37,579 bases of DNA from Dehalococcoidia bacterium (GTDB lineage Bacteria; Chloroflexota; Dehalococcoidia; Lucifugimonadales; UBA3495), in contig JAKUQE010000029.1 in assembly GCA_022450395.1 (NCBI GenBank), positions 1-37,579 on the forward strand. The letters are read 5' to 3'. Positions 14,801 through 23,002 of this stretch are shown here, piece after piece (positions within the stretch are counted from its first letter, which is position 1; each line of letters opens with the position of its first letter). Below the pieces are notes generated by a model, which was given only the letters and a program-made list of their open reading frames with translations, was not told the origin of the DNA and searched no databases. The translations under genes and the position numbers were made by a program.

Positions 14801-17110
14801 TTATTTTCGGGCGGCTTGCATGGCCTGCCAGATTTTCTCCGGCGTGAGCGGGGTATCGATGTGACGTATCCCTAGGCCGGATAGGGCGTCCATCACCGCG
14901 TTGGCCACGGCGACGGGGGCGGCAAGGGTAGGCAATTCGCCGATACCCTTCAGGCCCCAAGGCGTCAGTTCGGAAAGGGTTTCTATCGTGTCCAGGTCCA
15001 TGTCGGGCATGTTGGTCGTTTTGGGCAGGGCGTAGTCCATTAAGCTACCGGTCAGAGGCTGTCCCTCAGGGCTGTACTCCATACCCTCCCACAGCGCCTG
15101 TCCGATACCCTGGGCGATGGCGCCTTGCGCCTGGCCTTCCGCCAGCATCGGGTTGATGATGCGGCCCGAGTCGTGGACACCGATATATTTCAGAATCTTA
15201 ACCGTGCCGTTTTCTTGAGATACTTCGACCACCGCCACGTGGGCGGCGAAGGCGTAAGGGCTCTTCGGCAGGGTGTTGCTGCCGACAAAGTCCAAGGCCG
15301 GTTCCTGTCCCGGCGGCAACTTCTCTTCGTCGTAGGCCGCGGCGGCAACCTCGGCAAAGGGCACTCCTTGATTTGGGTCTTGGCGATTGAAAGCCCGCCC
15401 ATCCTGAATCGTGATATCTTCGGCCGGGCATCCCAGCAGATGAGAGGCGATGGCCAGCAACTTTTTCCGGGCCTCTTCAAGAACCGGATTCAGGGCGCTA
15501 CCCCCCGCGATCAGACCCCGGCTGCCCGAGGTCCCACCACCGTGGGGTAGGATGTCGGTGTCGCTGTGCATGACCCGAACGTCTGCCGGGGTGACACCCA
15601 GCACATCGGCGGTCATCTGGGCGAAGGTGGTTTCCGTCCCCTGGCCATGAGGAGAAACCCCAGTGTGGACGGTGACCCTTCCGGCCGCGTCGATAATCAC
15701 CCTGGCGTGGTCGGTTAGCCGGATCACCCTGGCGCCGGACCCCTTGACCACCGTGGCGATACCAACTCCGATGAAGGGCGCTCCGGCCGGAGTCTCTTCC
15801 CGCGACTTTTCCCGCCAACTCAGGTAATCGGACATCTCCAGCGCCAGGTCAAACGCCCGCTCATAATCACCCGAGTCGTAGGTGATTCCGGTGGGGGTCT
15901 CGTAGGGAAACGCATCCGGTGAGATGAAATTTTTCCGTCGAACATCCGCCGGGTCCAGGTCCAACTCGGCGGCTATCAGGTCTATCGCGCGTTCCATGCA
16001 AAAGGCTGCTTCGGGACCGCCGGCGCCCCGGTAAGGCCCGGTGGACGGCTTGTTGGTGACCACGCCTTTCACTTCTACTGACATCGCCGGAGTTCGGTAG
16101 GGACCGGCGATCCGGTGGGTGGTCAGCACGGGCACGGTGGGAGTCGCCATAAGGCAGTAGGCGCCCAGGTCGGCCACGATCTTGACGTTTACACCCAACA
16201 GTGTGCCGTCGTTTTTCACCGCCGCTTCCACGTCGACGGTGTGCCCCCGTCCATGAAAGGCCAGCATGTTTTCCTGGCGGTCCTCGATCCACTTGACCGG
16301 GCGGCCCAACACCATGGAGATGTGGGGAATAGCGATCTCTTCGGGGAAGAAGCTGGCTTTTTCGCCGAAGCCTCCCCCAACGTCGGGGGCCACCACACGA
16401 ATGCTGCTCTCCGGGCGGTTCAGCACCTCAACGAGACGTTCTCTGATGTCGTGGGGATGCTGGGTGGAGTCCCAGACGGTGAGCAGGTCTTCCGCCGCCT
16501 GGTAATCGGCCACCAACCCCCTGGGTTCCATGGGCGCCGGGGCCAACCGCTGCACGTGGAACCGCTCCCGGACCACCCGGTCTGCCTGTTTGAAGGCCGC
16601 GTCCATGTCTCCCCCGGCATTGACCGACTCCAAAACAACATTGGTGCCCAATTCCGGGTGCACCACGGTCGTGCCCGCCTGCACCGCCTGCATCGGGTCG
16701 ACCACCGCGGTAAGCGGTTCATAGTCGACCAGGACTTGTTCGATCCCTTCCCGAGCGGATTCCGGGGTTTCGGCGACGACGATAGCCACTGCCTGGCCCA
16801 CGTAACACACTTTGTCTTTGGCCAGGACCGGATGGGCCGGCGGTGGCAGAAAGTCGGCGCCCGCGCCGGCGCTGGTCGGCATATTTTCCACCACGCTGGC
16901 CAGATCATCGGCGGTAAAAACCGCGACGACGCCGGGCGATTGGCTGGCCGCCGACGTATCGATGGACCTTATCCGGGCATGAGCGTGGGGGCTGCGCAGC
17001 ACCAGGGCATGAACCATGCCGGGCAGCTTCATATCGTCCACGTAGGAACTGCCTCCGGCTAACAACCGGTGGTCCTCAAACCGCTTCAATGACTGGCCGA
17101 CATAGGTCAT
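14801..17110 (-). CDS. Molybdopterin-binding large subunit, xanthine dehydrogenase family
   Basis: A 769-residue protein. The ATG at 17110 has AAGGAGA upstream; a longer in-frame reading to 17215 runs into repeat DNA. Motifs: RFEDHRLLAGGSSYVDD at the N-terminus; VAPDVGGGFGEKASFFPEE for pterin binding; GPYRGAGGPEAAFCMERAID at the active site; GVSPHGQGTETTFAQM; and the C-terminal LKGIGELPTLAAPVAVANA with the catalytic Glu. The GAGGPE loop differs from the AYRCSFR of form I CO dehydrogenase, so this is a general aldehyde/xanthine-type hydroxylase. It would hydroxylate N-heterocycles or aldehydes using a Mo-cytosine/pterin cofactor. The usual FAD and 2Fe-2S subunit genes are not adjacent, so they must be elsewhere. 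Confidence 0.92.
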   Translation of the reverse strand: MTYVGQSLKRFEDHRLLAGGSSYVDDMKLPGMVHALVLRSPHAHARIRSIDTSAASQSPGVVAVFTADDLASVVENMPTSAGAGADFLPPPAHPVLAKDKVCYVGQAVAIVVAETPESAREGIEQVLVDYEPLTAVVDPMQAVQAGTTVVHPELGTNVVLESVNAGGDMDAAFKQADRVVRERFHVQRLAPAPMEPRGLVADYQAAEDLLTVWDSTQHPHDIRERLVEVLNRPESSIRVVAPDVGGGFGEKASFFPEEIAIPHISMVLGRPVKWIEDRQENMLAFHGRGHTVDVEAAVKNDGTLLGVNVKIVADLGAYCLMATPTVPVLTTHRIAGPYRTPAMSVEVKGVVTNKPSTGPYRGAGGPEAAFCMERAIDLIAAELDLDPADVRRKNFISPDAFPYETPTGITYDSGDYERAFDLALEMSDYLSWREKSREETPAGAPFIGVGIATVVKGSGARVIRLTDHARVIIDAAGRVTVHTGVSPHGQGTETTFAQMTADVLGVTPADVRVMHSDTDILPHGGGTSGSRGLIAGGSALNPVLEEARKKLLAIASHLLGCPAEDITIQDGRAFNRQDPNQGVPFAEVAAAAYDEEKLPPGQEPALDFVGSNTLPKSPYAFAAHVAVVEVSQENGTVKILKYIGVHDSGRIINPMLAEGQAQGAIAQGIGQALWEGMEYSPEGQPLTGSLMDYALPKTTNMPDMDLDTIETLSELTPWGLKGIGELPTLAAPVAVANAVMDALSGLGIRHIDTPLTPEKIWQAMQAARK

Positions 17111-17164
17111 GGCGGGTCTCCTTATATAAGGAATGTTAAGAAGAATATGGGGATGAAGGCTTTG

Positions 17165-17262
17165 GCGCCGCTCCACCCCCTCTCTAACTCTCCCCCGTAA
17201 AGGGGGAGAGAACAATGTCCCTTCCTCCTCGACGGGGGAAGGTTAGGATGGGGGTGCTCGTC
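17165..17262. repeat. Repeat family D hairpins, copies 3 and 4
   Basis: Two tandem G/C-run hairpins: CTCTCCCCCGTAAAGGGGGAGAG (start near 17188) and CCTCCTCGACGGGGGAAGG near 17223. Both have the flanking CTCTAAC or GTTAGGATGGGG text seen in other family D copies. They lie between the molybdenum hydroxylase start and the LLM gene stop. Confidence 0.65.
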
Positions 17263-17308
17263 ACTGCATCAAATCCACTCGAATTTGTTGAAAGTTTAAC
17301 ACCTGGGA

Positions 17309-18358
17309 CTACCGGAATTTGGGCATCACTTCCTTGCCGAACAGCTCCATGGAGCGCATCACTTCGGCGTGGCCCATGCTGCCGAAGGACATGCTGGCCC
17401 CGAAGTAGCCGACTCGGTGGTTAGTCTGCAGATTTTTTATCCGCTGGACGCATTGGTCCGGCGTGACGAAATAGGTGGTCGTCTCCGCCTCCGATTCAAA
17501 GCTGGCCGGAGTTACCGTGCGCGTCCTTCGCCAATGGTCCAGGTCCCAGTTAATCTCGTCCCCTCGGGTGATCGTCCGGCGGTAACCGCCGATGTCGCGG
17601 CACCAGGTCAGGGCGTCCCGCGGGTATTCCCTAGCTTCCTTCTCATCCTCGGCCAAGTGTACGAAGCGGAAGAAGGGGCTTCGGTCAAGATTGTGGGGCT
17701 TGCCGGCGGCGGCGCAACGTTCGGCGTACATGTCGAACAGGGCCAGGTTATCCGCTTCCGGAGTAGAAAAGGTGGTGAGGATGGGCAGGTCCCGGTCCAC
17801 GGCCATGTCGATGCTGGCGGGGGTACGTGACACGGCGAGGAAGACCGGCGGGTGGGGCTGCTGCAATGTCGTTGGAGCGATGGTCAGCTTCTCTATCTGA
17901 TGGTATTTGCCGTTGTAGCTGAATTCGGGAGTGGTCCACAGGCCCAGGATGATGTCCAGCACTTCCTTGGTGCGCTCGTCCCGGGAATCGAATTCTACCT
18001 TGAAGTTGCCGTACTCGTAGTCCGCCGAGCCTCGGCCCACGCCGAACTCCAACCGGCCATGGCTCAGCAGGTCGAGCATCGCCGCCTCTTCCGCCAGGCG
18101 GATCGGGTTGTGGAAGGGCAGAACGCTGACGCCGGTGCCGATGCGGATCTTCTTGGTGCGGGCGGCCATGTAAGAGAGGATGGGCGTCAGAGAGGGGAAG
18201 ATGCCGTACCTGCTGGAGTGATGCTCCGCCACCCAGACCGAATCGAAGCCCAACTCTTCGGCGAACTCGACCTGCTCCAGGGCTTCATCATATATCCGGC
18301 TCTGGGCGCTGGTGTCTTTCTCCAGCCAAGAGGCAAGGATAAACAGGGCAAATTTCAT
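17309..18358 (-). CDS. LLM-class flavin-dependent oxidoreductase
   Basis: A 349-residue luciferase-like monooxygenase (TIM barrel). The N-terminus KFALFILASWLEK, then DSVWVAEHHSSRYGIFPSLT, TGVSVLPFHNPIRLAEEAAM and GRLEFGVGRGSADYEYGNF are the standard family signatures. SFGSMGHAEVMRSMELFGKEV is the C-terminal end. The enzyme uses reduced FMN or F420 to oxygenate or reduce a substrate not identifiable from sequence. ATG at 18358 with AGGAGG upstream. Such genes are heavily expanded in SAR202 Chloroflexota. Confidence 0.92.
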   Translation of the reverse strand: MKFALFILASWLEKDTSAQSRIYDEALEQVEFAEELGFDSVWVAEHHSSRYGIFPSLTPILSYMAARTKKIRIGTGVSVLPFHNPIRLAEEAAMLDLLSHGRLEFGVGRGSADYEYGNFKVEFDSRDERTKEVLDIILGLWTTPEFSYNGKYHQIEKLTIAPTTLQQPHPPVFLAVSRTPASIDMAVDRDLPILTTFSTPEADNLALFDMYAERCAAAGKPHNLDRSPFFRFVHLAEDEKEAREYPRDALTWCRDIGGYRRTITRGDEINWDLDHWRRTRTVTPASFESEAETTTYFVTPDQCVQRIKNLQTNHRVGYFGASMSFGSMGHAEVMRSMELFGKEVMPKFR

Positions 18359-18489
18359 TTGGACCCGGACCTCCTGTTGCCAGTGATTCCAGGACGAGTA
18401 TATAGGACATCGCGCCCCGGCGGAATCGGCAAATCACCGCAACTGCCATTATCGGTTATAGTTGGCCCACAAAAAGATGGAGGTCCCCC

Positions 18490-18960
18490 ATGGAGATAGA
18501 GAACAAGCTGAAAGAGATGGGTCTGGAACTACCCGAGTCCGCCACCCCAGCCGCCCACCGCGCGGCCGCCGTCCGCACCGGAAACCTGGTATTCGTCGGC
18601 GGACATGGGGCACGAATGCCCGACGGCAGCCTGCTTCATCCGGGCAAGCTGGGCCGGGACGTAACCATTGAACAGGGACAGGAAGCAGCGGAGCGGACCA
18701 TGCTAAACTGCCTGGCCGGTTTGAAGTCGGAGATCGGCGACCTGGACAAGGTCACCCGCATCGTCAAGCTGCTGTGCATGGTCAACTCGGCCCCCGGATT
18801 CGGCGGCGAATCCCAAGTAGCCAACGGCGCGACGGCCCTCTTAGGCGCCCTCTACGGCGAACGAGGCCGCCACGCCCGTAGCGCCGTCGGCCTAGAAAAA
18901 GGCGAAGGCCCCAACAGCACTTGTATTGAGATTGAGATGATTGTGGAGGTGGGGGATTAG
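18490..18960 (+). CDS. RidA family (YjgF/YER057c/UK114) protein
   Basis: A 156-residue protein with the RidA layout: AVRTGNLVFVGGHGARMPDG, EQAERTMLNCLAGLKSEIGD-type helix, KVTRIVKLLCMVNSAPGFGG, and the C-terminal strand TCIEIEMIVEV. In RidA the conserved Arg near 'RSAVG' and the terminal Glu-Ile-Glu line the pocket that hydrolyses enamine/imine intermediates. RSAVGLEKGEGPNSTCIEIE is present here. This longer subfamily is also found in catabolic clusters. ATG at 18490 with GGAGG upstream. Confidence 0.9.
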   Translation: MEIENKLKEMGLELPESATPAAHRAAAVRTGNLVFVGGHGARMPDGSLLHPGKLGRDVTIEQGQEAAERTMLNCLAGLKSEIGDLDKVTRIVKLLCMVNSAPGFGGESQVANGATALLGALYGERGRHARSAVGLEKGEGPNSTCIEIEMIVEVGD

Positions 18961-19361
18961 GGGGGATACGACCGGGGTGGCGCCTGGGTATCCGCGTTAC
19001 GACAATCGCAGACGGTGCGGTTGCTGCGGGAAGCGGCCTGCCTCGCGTTTCGCTTGAACCTCGCTCAGGACATAGAGTTTCGCTGTCCGATAGGCGTTTT
19101 CGTTCCGAGTTGCACTAACTTGCTTGCGGATATAGATCACCCAATGACAGGCGCTCCTTTCCAAGCCGCCTAACCTCTCCCTACAATCGGATAATAGTCG
19201 ACCCTAAGGAAGCCCTATGGCCAACAAAGACAACGTCTTAGCCGCTTTAGCGCCTGGTTGCTCTCATTGACCCACCACGCGAAGAATAGACGAAATATGC
19301 TGATGCTGGAAGTTTGATACAATTTCATCGGATAGTGGAATCCTTGTGAGAGGGTGAGTTG
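18961..19361. other. Intergenic region with a possible truncated gene start
   Basis: A 401-nt gap upstream of the proteasome-like module. Most of it holds no supported ORF or strong hairpin. A short reading frame with its own ribosome-binding site lies at 19217-19270 and is listed separately. Confidence 0.5.
19217..19270 (+). pseudogene. Possible 5' remnant of an Mrp/ApbC-like gene
   Basis: An ATG with AAGGAAG upstream opens a 17-codon frame, MANKDNVLAALAPGCSH, that then stops. The first 12 residues resemble the start of Mrp/NBP35-type ATPases or MIP18-domain proteins (M-x-x-K-x-x-V-L-x-A-L). The similarity breaks off at once, which would fit a gene cut short when the downstream accessory module was inserted. 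The call rests on very few residues. Confidence 0.2.
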
Positions 19362-20192
19362 ATGTCGTTAGCAGTGGTGATAAAAGGTCCTGAAGGCATT
19401 GTTCTTGCAGCTGATAGCAGGGTCACGGTGCAGGCTACACCGGTAGGCGGCAGCACAACCACAGCATATTTTGACAACGCGACTAAATTGTTAAGCTTCC
19501 ACGGTAGGTAAGCTAGTATAGGCGCGGTTACATATGGCGCGGCAGTCCTCAATTTGCGGACAGCCAATAGCTTCATCCCACAGTTCGAAGCGGGGCTAAA
19601 GAATGAGCTACTCACAGTGGAGGCGTTCGCCGAAGCATTAGGCAGATTCTTCATGGACCGTTGGCGGGAGGTGGCGGCAGATCACGACTCTGGCCCACCA
19701 ATGCAATTTATTGTTGGTGGATATAATGAGGAAGCACCATATGGCGAAGTCTACGTTATTTCGGTTCCCGACCGACCTAGTCCTGAGCCTCGCAACCCGG
19801 GCGATACCAATTTCGGAATGACTTGGGGAGGTCAGCTCGGCATTGTTAGCCGCTTAATCCACGGCTATGACCCGCAAGTGATTCAAATTATAGGTGAGTC
19901 TCTGGACGTTGGCAGCGAGAAACTTGAGACATTGGCCTCCACGCTAAGGCAGAAAGTAGAGATACCCATCCCTTATGCGCTGCTGCCGCTCCAGGACTGT
20001 GTTAATTTGGCTACGTTTATGATAAGGACTACAATGACGGCTCAAGACCTTTCGGTCACTCTTAGAGGTGTAGGAGGGGGGATTGACGTGGCAACGATCA
20101 GCTCTACCGGAAGTCTACATTACATTCAGCAGAAGAAATTATACGGCGAAAATTCTCATCGAGGTGGCTCCGATGGTCACACCACAAACTGA
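19362..20192 (+). pseudogene. Proteasome-like Ntn hydrolase with a premature TAA
   Basis: A 276-codon frame broken by a TAA at 19509-19511 (codon 50). The N-terminus SLAVVIKGPEGIVLAADSRV matches the start of 20S proteasome subunits. After Met removal Ser1 is in the nucleophile place and Asp17 falls exactly in the LAAD position. NATKLLSF supplies the Lys after a longer loop. After the stop, the frame goes on without an indel: GAVTYGAAVLNLRTANSF, FMDRWREVAADHDSGPPM, FGMTWGGQLGIVSRLIHGYD. TAA is not a Sec codon, so this is a nonsense mutation or sequence error. A downstream start is possible but would lack the active site. Its end overlaps the next gene by 20 nt. It is AT-richer than the surroundings. 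Confidence 0.7.
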
Positions 20193-20751
20193 TTCTACCA
20201 ACATGGAAGTCTGGGGCTCCAACTGGGACGTAGGAGCACACCTTGCCCTGGCTATGCTCGAGAAAATAGCAGTGCCTTCGTTGGACTTCAACGAAATTGT
20301 ACTTGGTCGACAGGAGTTTCCGGACGCAGGTGAGCACACCGAAGGATCCTACCGTGAGACACGCCTTCAGCAAATCACGATGCAGATAAGACCGCTAGAA
20401 GTAGCGGAGCGCTTAAGGGAAATTGGCAATCTGGAGCCTGATTGGGATGGCTACGGCAGTAGCAGAATCAGTCTTGACGCGATCGCCTCAACTGCTACCT
20501 ACATTTGCAGGCTGCAGAACTTAAATTTTAAGATCGAGGACCCGTTTGTTGCCCCATTAGCTGACGGCGGCATAGAAATGGAGTGGGGCCCGGAGCCCGG
20601 CGGGGAACTGATAATAGTGATTCCGCCCTCAGGTGACAGCGTTAGATATCTACAAAGATTGGTGACTAGTGAAGGCCAGCGGGCCGAAAACGCTGGTCTA
20701 GTCGAGAGCGAAAGCCGCTTTCTTGAACTCCTAGTTGCGCTGAACCACTGA
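20173..20751 (+). CDS. Uncharacterised protein with WDGYG motif
   Basis: A 192-residue protein from the ATG at 20173 (GAGGTGG upstream), overlapping the end of the proteasome-like gene by 20 nt. I recognise the segment LEPDWDGYGSSRISLDAIAS (about residues 87-106), then PFVAPLADGGIEMEWGPEPG and ELIIVIPPSGDSVRYL, as a conserved domain of unknown function. It is usually followed by a second small gene, as here. The first 70 residues have no recognisable features. A later start at 20380 (MQIRPLEVAERLREIGNL) would give just the conserved domain. Cytoplasmic; function unknown. Confidence 0.65.
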   Translation: MVTPQTDSTNMEVWGSNWDVGAHLALAMLEKIAVPSLDFNEIVLGRQEFPDAGEHTEGSYRETRLQQITMQIRPLEVAERLREIGNLEPDWDGYGSSRISLDAIASTATYICRLQNLNFKIEDPFVAPLADGGIEMEWGPEPGGELIIVIPPSGDSVRYLQRLVTSEGQRAENAGLVESESRFLELLVALNH

Positions 20752-20784
20752 GCGACTGCTTGCCCTCTCAAGGAGACCCAATTT

Positions 20785-21141
20785 TTGGACCGTGCGGTCC
20801 ATCCCATGCACGTGAAGCGTCATGGGCTCAGCCCCGGCGCATTCTTGAACGCGTCTATTAACGGCCAGCAAACAAAGTGTCTTTCAGTCGATTGGGCGAT
20901 ACTCACCTCCCCAGAGGATATGGCACAAGATTGGATTGGAACTCATCCTAATTGGGGAAAAGTAGCAATCGCCTCGATCACTAATCTCTGTTTCTTGGAC
21001 AACAATCAATATGTTTATCATAGCCCTGAACTGGGTAACTATGCCCACTTTAATCTGTGCGGCGAAAAAGATGATGCAGTCCGGGCCCGCCTCGCAGAAT
21101 GCGCCAACCTGATTCTACGAGACGTCAGGCCAAATACATAG
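20785..21141 (+). CDS. Uncharacterised small protein, partner of the WDGYG protein
   Basis: A 118-residue protein starting at TTG, 9 nt after AAGGAGA; an ATG at 20806 is the alternative. KRHGLSPGAFLNASINGQQT, KCLSVDWAILTSPED and GNYAHFNLCGEKDDAVRARL resemble the small proteins that follow WDGYG-type genes in other bacteria. These share the 'L-S-V-(N/D)-W' core and a late His-Ala-His-like strand. No membrane segment or known catalytic motif is visible. It lies 33 nt after the WDGYG gene, so the three genes form an operon. Function unknown. Confidence 0.6.
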   Translation: MDRAVHPMHVKRHGLSPGAFLNASINGQQTKCLSVDWAILTSPEDMAQDWIGTHPNWGKVAIASITNLCFLDNNQYVYHSPELGNYAHFNLCGEKDDAVRARLAECANLILRDVRPNT

Positions 21142-21354
21142 TCACTTGTAAAACCACCGTGGGATCCACTTCGACTGCTCCTGTACGACAACCACGCGCC
21201 TATCACGTCGCCTAGGACGATGCCTAGTGGTCACGGCGCGTTGGGCTAGTCCATCCGCTAATCCCCACCGCTTCCCTTTGCCTCCCATGTTATGCTGGAT
21301 GTCGTGCCACCAAGCACAACCACCACGCCAACTAATTAACAACCAGGAGAAACC

Positions 21355-22353
21355 ATGCAGTTTGGAATGTTCGGGAGCGCTCAGGCTAAGCGGGGCGGGC
21401 CCAACGATGATAGTGGGGCGGGGTTTCGGGAGTTTGTTGAGAGGAATGTTGAGGCGGAGTCGCTGGGGTATCACAGCACCTTTTTAGTGGAGCATCACTT
21501 CACCGGGTTTGGGCAGGTTTCAGCGTCGCTGAACCTGCTCACCTGGATCGGGTCTCGAACGACCACGTTGCGCTTGGGCACAGCGGTAATGGTGCTGCCT
21601 TGGCACAACCCCGTTCTGCTGGCCGAGCAGATCGCCACCCTGGACCTCTTGTCCGATGGACGGGTCGACGCCGGCATCGGCAAGGGATACCGTCAACGCG
21701 AGTTCGAGGGGTTTGCCATCCCCATGGAAGAGGCGGATGCCCGCTTCGTGGAATGCCTGGACGTAATGATGAAGGCCTGGACATGCGACACCCCATGGTC
21801 GCACAAGGGGACCTACTGGCAGTACGACGACATAATTGTCGAGCCTCCCAGCGTCCAGAAGCCCCACCCCAAGCTTTGGATGGGGGCGGGAAGTCCCCGG
21901 TCCATCAAGCAGGTGGCCGAGTACGGCTTCAACATGCTGCTGGGCCAATTCGACTCTTTTGAAACGATCGTCGAGGAAGTCGCCCTGTTCAAATCGGAAG
22001 TCGAGGCCCGGGGCCGCACCTTCGACCCCATGAGCGTGGCGGTGGCCCGCTCCGTCAACATCGTCGACAACCAGGCGGAGTACGACCAGGCCATCGATGC
22101 CCGCATGGCCGGGCGTCGCCGCACCCAGAACCTGGCCCGGCGGTCTGACTTCGTGGACACCCGGGAAGAGGCCGAGTTCGGGACAATCTACGGCTCGCCC
22201 GACCACGTCAGCGAGAAGATTCAGGACCTGCGCGACGCGGGGATCGAATACATTCTGCTGAACAGTCCGGGGGGGATCTCGACCTTGCGGCGCTTTGCCA
22301 AGGACGTGATGCCCGCCTTTGCCGGCGCGCCAAAGGTGGCCGCCAAGTCCTAA
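21355..22353 (+). CDS. LLM-class flavin-dependent oxidoreductase
   Basis: A 332-residue luciferase-like enzyme, ATG at 21355 with AGGAGA upstream. It is distinct from the one at 17309: SLGYHSTFLVEHHFTGFGQV, GTAVMVLPWHNPVLLAEQIA, DLLSDGRVDAGIGKGYRQRE, then PHPKLWMGAGSPRSIKQVAE. The C-terminal YILLNSPGGISTLRRFAKDV ends a TIM barrel. It would use reduced flavin or F420 in an oxygenase or reductase reaction on an unknown substrate. It is monocistronic or leads into the membrane protein gene 59 nt downstream. Confidence 0.92.
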   Translation: MQFGMFGSAQAKRGGPNDDSGAGFREFVERNVEAESLGYHSTFLVEHHFTGFGQVSASLNLLTWIGSRTTTLRLGTAVMVLPWHNPVLLAEQIATLDLLSDGRVDAGIGKGYRQREFEGFAIPMEEADARFVECLDVMMKAWTCDTPWSHKGTYWQYDDIIVEPPSVQKPHPKLWMGAGSPRSIKQVAEYGFNMLLGQFDSFETIVEEVALFKSEVEARGRTFDPMSVAVARSVNIVDNQAEYDQAIDARMAGRRRTQNLARRSDFVDTREEAEFGTIYGSPDHVSEKIQDLRDAGIEYILLNSPGGISTLRRFAKDVMPAFAGAPKVAAKS

Positions 22354-22412
22354 GCGAGTAGGACCAAGGGCCGGGTGAGGGATGAAGTCGATTCGGTGAA
22401 GGGAACGGCCTT

Positions 22413-22988
22413 TTGACAATTCCGAGCAGTCACTCAGCGGCTTTCTGGCTTGACCTGGCGGTGAAGGCCGCGTTGGTCGGCCTGCTGGCATTCGGGGCCT
22501 TCTCCGGGCTGCAACAGTTCGAGGGCAAAGCCTTCGTCTGGCGGCTGGCCACCTACCCCATCGCCGCCCTGGTCATCCCGGTGATCTGGGCGCTACGTGG
22601 CCGCCGCCCCGGCTATCCCTACCTAGCCGACGTGCTGCTGACCCTCCCATTCCTCGTGGATACTGTCGGAAACGCCTTGGACCTTTACGACACCATCGAG
22701 TGGTGGGACGACGCCAACCACCTGGTCAACTGGGCGCTGCTTGCCGGGGCCATGGGCGCGATCTGCCGTCCCCGCGCCGGGTCTTGGACGATATTGGCCT
22801 TTGTGGTGGGGTTCGGCGCGGTCACCGCCATCCTGTGGGAGATCTCCGAGTACTACGCCTTCATCCGAAACTCACCCGAGCTGGCGACGGCCTACGTGGA
22901 CACCCTAGGCGACCTGTTCCTGGGACTCACCGGCTCATTCCTGGCCGGGCTTGCCTTCGCATTCGCGCCGCGCCGCCGGCGGGTTTGA
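22413..22988 (+). CDS. Multi-pass membrane protein (DUF2238/YjdF-like)
   Basis: 191 residues with about five hydrophobic helices (around residues 12-33, 45-63, 72-88, 100-120, 128-150 and 165-185). The loop TVGNALDLYDTIEWWDDANHLVNW carries conserved Asp and His residues as in DUF2238/YjdF proteins. WEISEYYAFIRNSPELATAY and DTLGDLFLGLTGS follow. It starts at TTG 22413 with AAGGGA upstream. The charged residues in or near helices hint at metal or ion handling; there is no assigned function. Confidence 0.7.
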   Translation: MTIPSSHSAAFWLDLAVKAALVGLLAFGAFSGLQQFEGKAFVWRLATYPIAALVIPVIWALRGRRPGYPYLADVLLTLPFLVDTVGNALDLYDTIEWWDDANHLVNWALLAGAMGAICRPRAGSWTILAFVVGFGAVTAILWEISEYYAFIRNSPELATAYVDTLGDLFLGLTGSFLAGLAFAFAPRRRRV

Positions 22989-23002
22989 TCCCCCTGCCGG
23001 AG

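Noticed and set aside
14478-14847. Two plus-strand frames through the repeat region after the DUF3303-like gene
   Set aside because: They read through repeat DNA and the overlapping gene in another frame; no protein signal.
16115-17062. 315-residue plus-strand frame
   Set aside because: It lies entirely opposite the molybdenum hydroxylase gene and has the His/Gly/Arg-heavy text of a shadow frame.
19509-19511. Possible recoding of the TAA in the proteasome-like gene
   Set aside because: TAA is not used for Sec or Pyl, and the position does not correspond to a catalytic residue; a mutation or error is simpler.
21520-22491. 323-residue minus-strand frame
   Set aside because: It is antisense to the second LLM oxidoreductase, whose motifs and start are clear.
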